DNA of 64,000 bases from Glandiceps talaboti (Eukaryota > Hemichordata > Enteropneusta > Spengelidae): contig NC_135550.1 of NCBI RefSeq assembly GCF_964340395.1, positions 14,832,908-14,896,907 on the forward strand. The letters run 5' to 3'. The notes under the pieces are model-generated. The model saw only the letters and a program-made list of their open reading frames with translations, searched no databases and was not told where the DNA came from. A program made the translations under genes and the position numbers. Positions 50,432 to 62,974 of the stretch are shown piece by piece (positions within the stretch are counted from its first letter, which is position 1; every line of letters starts with the position of its first letter).

Positions 50432-53400
50432 GACAGTCATAAAGACCATATGTATTAAATTTGCCAGACAGTTGAATATCTACTCAGTTTGTTTAGAATA
50501 TTACATTCATTCACCAAAGTAACTTGATCGTTCTTACTGTTTTTGGTCGATCGGATGTGATATTCAAATTACAGTTTAAAGATATTAAACTGCCTGGCTG
50601 TGATTAAGATGAATTTGTACTATATCACTGTCTGTCGAGTTCATCAGTGAGCGGGAAATATCTCCCATGTACGGTGATGTATCTACATGCAGAAATTATC
50701 CACCATAATACTTCGAGACAAACCTCCCTATACCCGGTTATTGAACTCAGTTATATTCATCTTGATATAAAACATAATGTAATTCTGACATAATTCTGTA
50801 TCAGCAATGATGAAAACAATACACGCTGCACACTATGATGTTAGCTTCGTCAAAACGTCGAACGTGGATGGAAACTTGAACTGATGCCAAATATTTCATT
50901 TCATTCATGTTCTGCTTAACTCCCAAAGGTTTTTGTTTCATTCGATTGTGTGCGTAATTGTAAGTTTGATCATTAACATGCTTGATTCCTTATTCTGAGT
51001 GCATCATGCGAACACATTGACTTAAGCTCTCGGGGAATTTCTCCTTAATAGAAAATATCTCCACGTGTTTTTCATGCTGCCGTGGATAGAATTTGTAGTG
51101 TCTAGAGTTTCACATAAGACCGAATCTTTCATCGTGTACACGAGTACTATTAGCATATATCATAACTGCAGCAGAAAGGGTGGAACATGAAAGCGAAGTC
51201 ATTTATTTCTGAGATCTGGTGCGTCGATTCAGGGTAACCGTTTTTAGACATTGAAACGTTCAACACAAAGCAGTCGGTTACATGACGTATATTTCGGTAT
51301 GAAAATAAAGAAAATTTCTCCCTCTTCCAACTTGCCGTTTTCTACTTCCCCTGTTGTCATGGGGACGGAATAAAACGTTTGCATATGAATACATAATAAC
51401 TGCACTAAAAGCTTTCGTTGTTATGTTTAATGTAAGATCTTCAGTGGGTCTTCTGTCAGATTCTTAAATTTTCTGTTTCCTTTAAAATTTACGTATACTT
51501 ACGTGCGTGCGTGCAATTCCACTTTAGCAGACTCGATTATGCGAGCCTGACAGGGTGACATCACCCACATTTCGAAACAATATAAATATCATCCAATGAA
51601 TTCGTCCTGGTTTTTTTTTTTTTTTTTCAATTTGCGAATGCAAAACGGTTTAAACCTACAATAAATCTTATGACACAGTTACCTACTTTCCGCATGATGA
51701 AACAGAACAAATCGGATTCTGTCAGGAGTCTTTCAAAGAGGCACATAACTTAATATATACAGCTTTTACGTCGAGACCACGTGACATGGCAATGCCCCCA
51801 CCCCTCCACCTTTTCTCCATTCTCTGATCGTATGATCTCGATGACTCAAATCTCTTAAACGCTCCACTCGAATGATCACGTGACATCCCCGATTTATATT
51901 CTCAACACTTGATATGAGATACATTTTAAGCTATACGAGAAGTGGATAGCAAATTTGCCAGTCATGTGTGATTTTCATGGCGGTTTTAATATCGAGAAAA
52001 TGAGAGTATGCTCTATGTTGCCTACCCCATCCCCACCCCCACCCCCACCCCACCCCACCAGACAAGGGAGACGTACTATATCTCCGTATACTCAGAGGTA
52101 AAGATGCGTGTTGAAATAGACCTGTATTTATCGGACATGTTTGGCTAATTCTATAAAAAAAAAATTAAAAAAAGGTACTACGATTTATTCAGTCATGGTT
52201 GAGTAGTTCAAAATAAAGGAACATGTACGTACAGAAAAATAAGTTTATCGCATCGTTGCTACATAACTATCCAGTTGTTATTTACTCAACCATGTCGCGA
52301 GAGGAAGCCATGGCAAAGTTGCGTTTGTCAAACCAAATAAAATTGCAATAAACGCTCATATTAAATTTTGTGTTGATATTGGTCGCAGTTACACAATATT
52401 CGTTTGCTTTAGTAATGAACGTTTCTGGTCCTCCTGTAGGATTCTATACATGTTCTATTTACTCTTTTCTTGGTCGATGAAAAGGGCCAATTGTTTCCCT
52501 GTAAGCGTTCCTTTTGCTATGAAATAACTCATCGGGGTTTACAATTAATTTCGACTTAACAGAGACTTGAAAGAAAAAGGGGTTGGGCAAAGAGTTACAC
52601 TACTTCCGTGATCATCAACTGGAAATCGATTTCTTCCCCTTGCTTGGTTTTGATTATCCCAGGGACCTTTATTAAAGCTTACGTTACACTCACTCTAGAT
52701 CTCTCGCTCTCTCACATACAGCCTCTGTAAAAATGTATCTCACTCGGTTTCCATCACATGTACACCGGGTATTCATTCGATGCCTAGAGGCGAACACGTG
52801 AAATAAGGGTATGATGAATTACATACGTCAACATGTACATTTTCATATCCATCAAGTTTACTTTACACCATACCATACCGCACCACTCATGAAATGAATC
52901 ACTCGTTGTCGTTCATTACAGGGGTCTCCATGCAAACCTGCGACAGACATCTCAATACCCTGCTATTGCTCCTAGTGGTTTGCGTATCGCCTTAAAATTG
53001 TCTCCAAGTTTGAGAGGGGGGGGGGTGGTTCTTTAGTACTTATTGAGAGTTTGTTCGGGGGGTAAGGCTTTCTGAGGTTTGTATTCCTTTACAACGCCAC
53101 TCCGACAATGCTTCGTGTTGGTATAATTTCTAGTTCAAGGACAAATTGATATTGACTACAGTTAGTATATAGTTTTTAGGCATCATGGTGATACGTGAAT
53201 GTGAACTCTGACCATAGCATATACAATCATGTAGTTATTTTGATAATGTAATTGAGCGCATAAAAAGGGGCGAATAAAACATTTATCATGTGACCTTCAT
53301 CTGATCAATCATGTGGATGTATATTGCTATCAGGGCTATTCGTAATATTTTGGTATGTAGCGTTCTGAAATTTTAATTTTACAGAATGAAAGATGAAATG

Positions 53401-54471
53401 GAGTAGGGGTGGGGTTTCAAGATAATATATGAACAGGACAGGACGGACAGGACTTTCATTGCTGTGACGAGATCTAAGTAAAAGGGCAGAGTGACCTTCA
53501 TCGAGTAAAAAATACGAAACCACAACAAAGTTAATTATTATTGAAAAAATAGTCAACTTTTGACGATTTATTGTGAACGTGACGAAGAGCTGGCATAGTA
53601 CAATCCCGTGTGGGATCGCAATAATGTTATTATATAGTTCTATATACAGAAACATTGTACGACTTTTTTCCTCCAAATATACACATTATGTACAAAGTTA
53701 AGTTTCTCCACTCACTAAAAAAAAGTAGAGTCAACCATTTGACTAGTAGTCCATGTAACACTGCGTGCGTTATCACTAAAGCTCTGTTCTGATAACAGTA
53801 GTGGTAATAAATGACAATATTCCATGCACACGTGACAGGCACGTGATTGATAGATGACTGTAACAAGGATTCTTTTCTGCCCATTAGTGTGGCATGTTTT
53901 TCATGCTATAGAAGGCTTCCAAATCTACGTACGTAGGCCCGGGTAGAATCAGGGAAATTTGTTGTCACAATTTTTTTTTATGTAATTGTTCATTTGTTGT
54001 CACAATTTTTTAATGTAATTGTTCATTTCTGTATTAAAGCAACCATTTTTTTAAATTTAAACTCATAAAAATATATAAAATATCTTAATTAATTTGTACT
54101 CTTTCGATTACTTATTGCTGTCTCGTTGTGTTTTACCAAATTGTTTTTTGTGTATTTTTTTTCATAGAAAAATGTATGAATGATGCTAATAATTGTTTCT
54201 ACAAATGGCAGGTTTAGTTAAGTTGGTCCTATGTCTTCTCCTCAATCTAAAGCAAATATGGTAGTAACGGCTTTAAAAGCCAGCTGACGTCCAAAAATGA
54301 CAAACTCTTAAATAATAAAATCTTCTCTTTTTTCATGGAATGTCGTAGAAAAGAGCATAAATAGTTTGTATACGAAAAAAGGCACTATACACTGCCAATC
54401 TGTCTTGGCATGGCGTTTATCCGGGCAGCTTCATATACGACCAGGTCAAGACTGTTCAACTGCATAGCAAC
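50432..54471. other. Intergenic region downstream of Delta
   Basis: A short tandem duplication lies at 53958-54025 (unit TTTGTTGTCACAATTTTT... with TGTAATTGTTCA). A (CACCCC)-type tract lies at 52031-52057. The open frames 53305-53884 (-) have no family. No gene is supported. Confidence 0.6.
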
Positions 54472-54496
54472 TTATAAATTCTGTTCTGCTTTAAAC
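54472..54496 (-). CDS. Delta: Possible alternative Delta terminal exon
   Basis: A minus-strand acceptor with a long CT tract, TCTCGACTTGCAG, precedes GTTTAAAGC. Joined to the TG left by the GTGAGT donor at 56055, it would give WFKAEQNL and stop TAA at 54472-54474. The phase fits and the acceptor is strong, but I cannot show that it is used. Confidence 0.35.
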
Positions 54497-57400
54497 CTGC
54501 AAGTCGAGAGAAAAAGAGAGAGAGAAAAAACCGTGAGTATATTTTGGTTTATGGTGATTTGTGCATTAATACTGGTGTGACCATCATTTTAACATGTCCT
54601 GTTACCATGATTGTACTGACAACAATTACGGGCAAATCAAATATGCATAACTATGACAAATAACGGCCGGAGGCAACAATTTATCATCAAAAATGGTTTC
54701 TTTGAAATTTGTTATATTGTCTGTTTTCAATATAAATTGGGATGTTGGTGAACGACAATCGGTTTTGTACTGCCTGAATATTTTGATTTTTTTTAAATAA
54801 ACGACGTGAATAATTGGGTCAAAATTTAGTGAGGCAGACAACCGGTCAGTGTATCCGACTTCACTGTCCACAGAGCATCGCATCTCAATCAAGTTCCGAC
54901 CGTTATGTGTTACTTTGATGACCTCGTTCAAATAAGTTCGAAAGATCTGTGTCATACTGTTCCATAAAAAAATCGATGGTGGTGACGACCGGCCCATCTC
55001 TTTTAAGGTAAAGAGATTACAATAAGTGTAGCTAATACAACTCTCTCACAGCCGTGACGTCATCAGTAATCGTTACTCCCCCACCCCATATCAATCCCCT
55101 TCCCGTCTTCTAAAACTACCTTAGCATATCCATTCCGACCTTTAACTCGTATCATCGATACGCTTAAAACGCCATTTCAATATAATATGCAAATTTATAT
55201 TTTTTAATGACACTTCCTAGTCTCCATTTGATGAAAAAAAAAAGTTCTTTTCAGTCAAAATCCGATTGTATTGTGGCTTATCGTTATTTCCTCTTACAAT
55301 AAAACCATATTCACAAACACCTGTTCCATTTGAATGCATTGCTTTTAAAAACTTTTATTTCCCTCTCTTTTATTTGTTTTTGTTATCTCCAAGTGAAACA
55401 CAATGTGAGAAACCTCACCTCTGTCGCTCTTGGGGAGAGATTCTCTTCCAATATATATATTGTATTGCCGCTGAAGTCTTCTGTTTCCTCCTTCCACGTT
55501 CTGTACACTTCTGATGTATCACTGTGAAATCAATCCAAAAAAAGAGGGGACGTGTAAATATATGCTGGCACAACATTTATTCAACCACATAGCAGATTTA
55601 AAATGACCTTGTCATGGATTCAACTATGTCACACCGGATTATGTACACAAAATACGCAATATTTTAATTTCTGATGATCTCTCTTGTCGGATCAGAAATT
55701 ATAGCCGTTATTGATAAGCTCACAAGGCACCAAGCTATGTGGTAAAGTAATTGCTTTATAAAACACAATTCATACAAGTAAACAAAACAAAAATTCTAGC
55801 TTGATAGGAGTCTATTTTTGGTACTTCTGAGAACGGTTCGAAATTTGTCAGTACAGAAATTCATAGTTTCATAGCAATTCGTCAAAATGTTGCTAAACAT
55901 TTATTTTCGGGGTTCTCTTTCAGATATAATACTCCTGAAGCAATATGGCGACTGGTTGGAAAAAGTGGCGTGAACAGCCACTGTCGAGTACAGCAATCCT
56001 AAATATAGCATCAATAAATATGTATAGATTATTCTCGAATAAAATTTCAACTCACCACTGTTGTTGTTGTGACGTCCTATCTGTGCTCGTTGATTGCGTA
56101 ATTGTGTTTGGTACTTTAGAATGTACAGAGTCTTTGGGGTCGCTGTATTCGACCCCTTTTTCATAGTCTATAAAAGAAGATTGCTCAAAGTCTTTCCTTT
56201 TGGAGCTTTTACAGTCTTTTTTGTTGCCGCTACTGCTGCAGCTACTATCACTGTCACTATTAACATATTTTGCAATCTCTCGATTGCGTTTTGATGAAAG
56301 TTCGTGGCTGATAAGCTGTGCATTTTGTTGCAGTGCTTTCTCAGCTTTAAAGTCGTTTTCAAATTCTTTCAATTTACTGAAGTGCTCTCTGTTCGTCTTT
56401 TTCAGGGAGTCGCACTCCTCATTGCACACTTTAATGCTAATGGAGGAAGGTGGTAAATCGACCTCCTTGCCCCGTAAGGCTTTCAAGTCATTCTCGCATC
56501 TGCGATTGTTCATTTTGTTGTCTTGCTTCGAATACTCGGTATCACCGTCCCTGCTCTTTCTCCTTCTCTTGTACACAACACAAATGATGGCAAGAATAAT
56601 CGCAGGCACAATTACGGCGACACCCCCAATGATGGCGATCAGATGGATCGTGGACAGTGGAATTCCTCCCTTGCCGGATCCAACCACTGGGGCTACATCC
56701 TCTGTTGTTGAGATGGTACGGTGTTCGGTAGAACTAACATCCTCCGAGGTTGTTGCCACGGGTGTGCTATAGATGGTGTATCCAGGTGTTGTCGATGTAA
56801 CGGTAGACTGCACAATGTCTGGTTCTTCGTTTTCATCGGTAGCATCATCCATTGATGTTACCTCGATAGTTGTCATTTCCTCAGAAGTCAATTTCTCACA
56901 GTTGACTCCAACGTATCCTTCGGGGCAGGTGCATTCATAACCGTTTACATAATTGCCACAGGTACCACCATTCTGACAGGGTTCACTGGCACATAGATCC
57001 AAAGGAACTGAGCAATCCTTCCCGGCGAATCCAGCTGGACATTCACACTCGTAGTCGTTCAAAAGATCCGAACAGGTACCACCGTTGGAACAAGGAAAGA
57101 ACTCACATTCGTCAAAGTCCTTCTCACAGTAAGTACCAGTGTATCCCGGAACGCACTGGCAATAGAAACGTTCTGCTCCACTGTCACACGTTGCTCCATT
57201 TTGGCAGGGGTTTGGGTCACAGTATTCCACGTGGTTTGCACAAGTTTGACCATAATATCCAGGAAGGCATTCGCAAGAAAATCCGTCATCTTCGTCAACA
57301 CAAGTGGCACCTGTAAAATTGTACGAATTTTGAAAGGTTAGACACATGTTCACCATAGATATCAGTATTTGGTCATCAGATTATGCATTACACCAAAGAT

Positions 57401-59419
57401 GATGCACCCAACTCCGTTGCTATGGGATACCATAAGTTATCCTCACGAACACCTTAGCAGCTATCACAGATTAAACTAAAATGATATTTTTTCCAGGGTC
57501 CCCTCACACACCGTTTGTTTGTAAACAGTAATATTTGAATTGTGCTTTGAAATTCAAACATAGCTAGCAGACAGAGGTCTTGATGCGTGACACAGCTAAG
57601 CATAATGTAAGTGCGTGCTCAGAAATATGATGGAAACACTTACCATTCTCACATGGCGATGACGAGCAATGGTTAATTTCCGTAACCGAATCGCACCTGG
57701 CGCCCGTGTATCCATCACTGCAAAGGCACATGAGATCGACGCCTTCTCCGATACACGCACCTCCGTTCAGGCACGGCTCATCTTGACAGGTTTCAACTCG
57801 TATTTCGCAGTTGGTTCCCGTGTACTCAGGTGTACATAGGCACTCAAAGGCATTAATCGAATCCTATGGAAAGATATAACAGAACATCGTCAGTACGACT
57901 GTCGAATAAAAAAATTGCTACTTAACATCAACTACTATGTCTTGATGGTGTGTCTTACTTCTCATCAACTTTTAATATCCGGAGCAAGGCATACATACTG
58001 ATGTTTTGCAAACCGCTTTAAGGCTTAAAGTGACGTTTATCCAAAAGTACCTCGTTAGATAGGATCTTCCATCAGAAAGAGAAAGACACCCTTGAGATAA
58101 AAATGATATTTTCCATGCTCTTAATTATCATACCAATTTAACTGTCTCCATTAATGGAAAAGTAAAAACAAAATCAATGATATTCATTTCGAAAACATTT
58201 TATTGATTATTATGCGAGGGTCAGAAGTCATTTATCTCAGTAATAATTGATGTTTAGTGTCGCAGTGTTTGTATTGCTGGCCCCGTTGATCAACGACCGA
58301 AACTAACAAGACTACATACCTGACAAGTTCCACCGTTGAGGCAGACGTTGGCGTTACAGTCGTTTATCTCAATCTCACAATCCTTGCCAGTGAAACCTGC
58401 CGGGCAAGTACACGTATAGAACCCAGGGCGGTTGTTGTAACATGTTCCGCCATTTCTACATGGTTCGTGGCGCGTGCAGAAAATCAAATCTGAAAAGCAA
58501 GGAAATAAGATTTGATTAGTTGAAAGATTCCCCCATTTCATGTTTTACTCTGTGATGCATTACCCTGATACGAAGGTTCAACAAGAAAGCATTTACCGTT
58601 GCCATGACGACAGTGTTTTGCACCTGCCCAGTCTATGGCATCCGTGTTTAGAGGTTGTCGTGATAATTTTTATGCTTGTTTCCTATAAACCAGTTTATGA
58701 CAGCAAGATACATCCAGTCAATGAACAAAAGTGTGTTAGAGACCATTCTGATCACGTGTCTGGAAAAACCACAATAGATACCCATAATACATTGCGGCTC
58801 CTTACCTAGATGGCAAAACTGTCCTCCCCATCCTTCCTGGCAGATACAATCGTAAGGATTCCTGCAAAACCCATTTTTGCAACCTTGGAATTTCACACAT
58901 TCGTCGCAGAGATCTCCTTGCCATCCAAGACGGCAACTGTGGTAGGAAATAACGAAATGAAACAACCATGAGTGTAAAAAAATCTCAAATTTCTTTCGGT
59001 GACCGAGTTTTGTTATGGTGGTTTTTGAGAATCGTGTTATGGATGGTTAGTTGAAGTTGACCACGACTAGTATATCATGAAAGCCACCAAGAAATGTCAG
59101 GAATGCCATTTTAAGTGCTACGGCGGCACGCTTAAGATAAAAAAGGCGGTTTAATAGTTCTCTTTAGTTTCTACTCCCGAGATGATATACTGATACTTTT
59201 ACTAGTATAGTGTGTTTGCTTTTCGGCACTGCAATGCATTAATTGTTTTTTTTTAAACTGTTGACAGGCAAAGTGTGAATCTTGTTCTGAGAGTGAAAGG
59301 TCACATTTCCTAAACGTTATAATTTTACTGTTCTGGCATCTATAATACGGCCAACACAAACACACCGATTAAAAATATCACTGGAAACGGACACGACTGT
59401 GTCCCTCTTTTTGATCTCG

Positions 59420-59492
<73 letters not shown>

Positions 59493-62400
59493 GGGACATG
59501 ATGCAGCAGAATGTCAAAGCGTGGATAATTTCGGTTATGCTGTTATCGTTCATAAAAATTATACTATTTCCGCTACTCTTAAAACCATGCACGACATCAT
59601 TGGAAATATTTCAGGAATACATGTGACATCGTGGAAATCGAGAATGTCATATTATGCCGAGGGGGTTAAAGAGACTCAGTTACGTGTCACGGAGGTGAAA
59701 CAAATAACCACTAGATATTGATAGTAGTCTACTTACACACACTCTCCGGGAACTGTACAATGTCCGTTCTCTGCATGACAACCAGGTCTACAATTCGCTA
59801 AAAAATAATAAGGAAAAATATGTTTAAAAATCAATATATTTTATTTCATTTTTTACATAATACTTTTTACATAATATTTGCCTGATATGTTAAATACACC
59901 ATGGAAAATAAAAAGTTGTCCACCGAGTCTCTATCTCTCTCTCTGTTTTTGTAACGGGGATGATGAACTCCCCCTTTTAGTTTCATATGGTCCTTGTGCT
60001 ATCAGCGGTTCATCACGTCTTCAGCGATTTATAACATGGGGGCCAAGGCCACTCATTCACGTTATCGCGTGGTGTAAAAATAGACCTCTTCTAATGCAGG
60101 TATTATTGAGGGGGTAGAGAAGAGTGTATAGGAATGTGTGTACATGTCTCGTTCAAAGCTTCGTTGTCAGGGCCGAAGACACGTGTTGATCCGACCCCTT
60201 TTTTGTAGTCTTCCTTTTTTAATAAAAATAACATCGATAGCAAGGTGTTAGAAATCCTTTCTATGCTATCCTATACGGAATAATATGGTGTCGTAGAATG
60301 CTATTGGCAGCTGCGACAATTACGCGGTGATTTTAGTATCTAGTGTGCGACAGCTGTCTCGATACTGGGTCAACAAAAACGAACGCACCTTATTTGCGAT
60401 GCTAATATATTCAGGCAGCTGCCTTGTACAAAAAGACCCACGCGACCTGCATTCGATTTACGCTACTCAGATACGCAGAGATACATCTTGGCACGCGCCA
60501 AGATAGTGACTGACATATATAGCTTCTTGTCTATTCCAGAAGAGGATTCGTAAAACTTGTATGGAATAACATGACGTCGATATTTTTTTCAGTCAAATCT
60601 CCTTGGCGATCTTATCTCGGCAAACATACGACACGCGCCACACGGTTTTAAGTGACAGCCTAAGACGACGCACAGACCTCGGCTAATAGTACATATACAA
60701 AAAGGTCACCACAAACCGGTCAATAATCTCGATCTTAAACATTGACAGAGTGTTTTCCAAAGTATGCTAACAGCAGTGGGTATTTTTTGGTAAGTCCCAA
60801 ACAAACATCCTTCAGCGAAGGGGGAGTGGCCTATAGAACAAGGCACGCGACTCACCTGTCGCCCTTATCTACGTGCAAATAATAATAGACGGTGGAAAAG
60901 ATAACCCGCCAACTCAGAGTACATAGGGCTTCTACTCCAATCTAACACCTGACGACATTTCATCAAACTTAATAGCTGTCCTAAATACTCTAGTATATTT
61001 TATCATCTCCAGTAACAACGCGTTGAGCCCATTTGTCAAGGCCCAAGGCCTACATTTGACACGGACTACAACTGCTTCAAAAGAAAAACAAGACATCGCG
61101 TCCCTATAGCTGCATCAAGTCTTTATGTCCATTTCAATGCATGTGAATTTAATCATTGCAGATTGCAGGTTTTGCAAATAAAATCCTACATTCGGTATTT
61201 AATTTCAGTTTGCACTGACCGCACTATAAAAATAGAAGTATGCTGAGTTGGGGGAAAGCTTGGCATGGAAATATCCAACGAAAGGCAAATCATTAAAAAT
61301 CCGGGCAAGTAAAAACCTACGGCACCATATTAGCAACATACCCCTACACGTTGTGGATATTTAAAGTACACATGAGATTATTCCAAATTTCAAGGACGGC
61401 GTGAATTTAATCCGCGGGACTCGAGGCGTTTTTGGACTTTTTTCCTTCACTTGTTATTCTAATTTGCCACGCGCGCGTCCTTCTCTTTCCCCCATTCACA
61501 CTTTTGCACACATGTCCCAGTTTTAGGCTGAGTATGGGAGACAAGAGAACAAAAATAAAGCGTGGCTAACTCCAACTTTTCAACCATTGACAGAAAGCTG
61601 TTTGTATGCATTCGCGGTTAATAAATAAGCAGGCACTTCTAAAAAGATCCTTGACACCTATTCACATGTAAAATTCATTCCACCATAATTAGAATTTATG
61701 CTGTTTTTTTTTATAAAAAGAACGATCTGGTGGTAACAAATGGCGTGCTGCTCTCCAATGAAGTATAGATTCTACAAAACAGTTTAACGCGAGTGGTACT
61801 CGAGCGTGACAAGTCGCTGACAGGCCAAGTTTCCCCCTGCCCCAGGGGGAATTATCCAAAATTACCCTGTACATTTATGGGGAATGCATACAACTGGAAC
61901 GACTGTTTGTCGTGGCGACAATCTACTAAATATCCCATTAACGTCAAACAGACCTACGCTGACAAAATACGACAAGTCGATAAGAGCGGCTAAGTTATTC
62001 AATTTGCAAACCGTGGCGTTGACACTTCAATAACGACGAACTACTCTTTGATATTTAGCTATTTTTTTTCCTTAATATATGTATATAACTAGGTCATGGG
62101 TTGAATTTTTAAAAATCAGAAATATGTGCATATGCAAACAATAGCACAGAGGACATAATCCGAGAGGACACGGTGTCGTTGCCGTAATGCAAATACATGT
62201 ACTGTAATGTGATTGGCAGACGAGAGCAACAGATGTTGACCGCCATCAAATACCTTTATCAACTTGCTTTGATGCTCGCTAAGTCGTTCTTATTTATTCT
62301 AGTATAACTACCGTTGCTACGCCGTAAAGTCGTTGTTAACCGCTATCATCGGTCATGACTTTTTAAGGGGCTTGGTTTCTAAAATTTAATCCATGTAATT

Positions 62401-62974
62401 TACGTCCAAGAAATTGAAAACAGAAAATAAATGGCTGTTTTCAGTATAGTGTTTAGTACTGTATACTGGTGGAACTGCATATCTGAGCACCTCACATTCT
62501 AATTGCTTGACAGCCCTCCTGACCCCTGACCCCAACCGCCTGCGGCTATTCTTAATTCGCGCCAAATCCTCGAACACTATATGTCTTTCAGAAATGTCAA
62601 ACCGACTCAACTCTTTCTGTATCTAAAATAGCGCGAATCATGAACGTTGATGATTGGTTGGTTGGTTGCGGGGGGGGGGGGTAATGAAAAAATTGACTAC
62701 TTACGTATAGAACAGTAATCGTCATCTAAGTCCCGACTCCATCCTTCCAAGCACACTTTGTTTCCATAGTCATCACAAGAATAATGTCCTAAATTATCAT
62801 CCCTTCCCTTGCAGAAAAGGTTGCATCCAGGACCATAATAGTGGTCGTCACAGACGATACGAAACGAGTAGGCGAATTCCATGTTACCAACATTGAAGAT
62901 GTCCTCCACCCAATTCTCCCCCACGGAAGCATAACGTTGTGTTGCTAATCTGGCGATCAGATTGCGTGGTGTTC
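54472..62974 (-). CDS. Delta: Delta-type Notch ligand (DSL protein), N-terminus outside window
   Basis: This is a single-pass membrane ligand that activates Notch on neighbouring cells. Exons 62974-62705, 59797-59737, 58936-58806, 58489-58320, 57863-57644 and 57310-56056 join with consistent phases. Domains in order: end of the N-terminal (MNNL) region; DSL domain (IVCDDHYYGPGCNLFC ... GHYSC ... CLEGW); nine EGF repeats; a Ser/Thr-rich stalk; a transmembrane helix containing LIAIIGGVAVIVPAIILA; a KRRRK stop-transfer; and a Lys/Ser-rich tail of about 150 residues. EGF3 begins HLDLIFCTRHEPCRNGGTC, the Delta pattern NQDLNYCTHHKPCKNGATC. Nine EGFs equal the Drosophila Delta count as I recall. The end is either W-stop at 56052 or a spliced exon at 54496. 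Signal peptide and first exons lie beyond the right edge. Confidence 0.92.
54497..56051. other. Delta 3' UTR or last intron
   Basis: It is either 3' UTR (poly(A) signal on the minus strand at 55900-55905) or an intron. It contains a CRE palindrome (55055-55062) and an unrecognised 123-codon open frame (54626-54997, minus). Confidence 0.6.
56052..57310 (-). CDS. Delta: Delta exon: EGF6-9, transmembrane segment, cytoplasmic tail
   Basis: It begins ATCVDEDDGFSCECLPG and carries three and a half EGF repeats, a Thr/Ser-rich stalk, the membrane helix and a basic/serine tail with FIDYEKGVEYSDPKDS. Read through, it ends QQQQW and TGA at 56052-56054, with AATAAA 147 bases on (55900-55905). A strong donor-like GTGAGT begins at 56055 on this strand, so the stop may instead be removed by splicing. 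Confidence 0.92.
57311..57643. other. Delta intron
   Basis: Intron of 333 bp; nothing notable. Confidence 0.8.
57644..57863 (-). CDS. Delta: Delta exon: EGF4 end, EGF5, start of EGF6
   Basis: It starts DSINAFECLCTPEYTGTNC directly after the Cys-Gln of the previous exon, and ends CSSSPCENG with the Gly codon split. The acceptor is CCATAG and the donor is GTAAGT. Confidence 0.92.
57864..58319. other. Delta intron
   Basis: Intron of 456 bp; nothing notable. Confidence 0.8.
58320..58489 (-). CDS. Delta: Delta exon: EGF3 and first part of EGF4
   Basis: It encodes LIFCTRHEPCRNGGTC, CTCPAGFTGKDCE and CNANVCLNGGTCQ, and ends in phase 0 at donor GTATGT. Confidence 0.92.
58490..58805. other. Delta intron
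   Basis: Intron of 316 bp. The open frame 58540-58809 (+) is antisense chance. Confidence 0.8.
58806..58936 (-). CDS. Delta: Delta exon: EGF1 end and EGF2
   Basis: It encodes CRLGWQGDLCDECVKFQGC and then the short Delta-type EGF2 ending CICQEGWGGQFCHL. The acceptor is ACCACAG and the donor is GTAAGG. Confidence 0.92.
58937..59736. other. Delta intron with (CA)n
   Basis: Intron of 800 bp containing a CA microsatellite at 59420-59490. Confidence 0.8.
59420..59490. repeat. (CA)n microsatellite
   Basis: About 35 perfect CA units in a Delta intron. Confidence 0.95.
59737..59797 (-). CDS. Delta: Delta exon: EGF1 first half
   Basis: A 61-bp exon with two split codons. It encodes NCRPGCHAENGHCTVPGEC. 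The acceptor is TTTTTTAG and the donor is GTAAGT. Confidence 0.88.
59798..62704. other. Delta intron (2.9 kb)
   Basis: The largest Delta intron in view, with no repeat array and no other gene. It is notably cleaner than the intergenic DNA. Confidence 0.75.
62705..62974 (-). CDS. Delta: Delta exon: end of N-terminal region and DSL domain
   Basis: The acceptor is TTCTTACAG and the donor is GTAAGT. It encodes VGENWVEDIFNVG, then FRIVCDDHYYGPGCNLFC and GHYSCDDYGNKVCLEGW. The last DSL loop reads WSRDLDDDYC, longer and more acidic than the usual WTGEYC. Confidence 0.92.

Noticed and set aside
54626-54997. Minus-strand 123-codon frame as a Delta exon or separate gene
   Set aside because: Composition and content match no Delta tail, and no flanking splice sites join it in phase to the previous exon.
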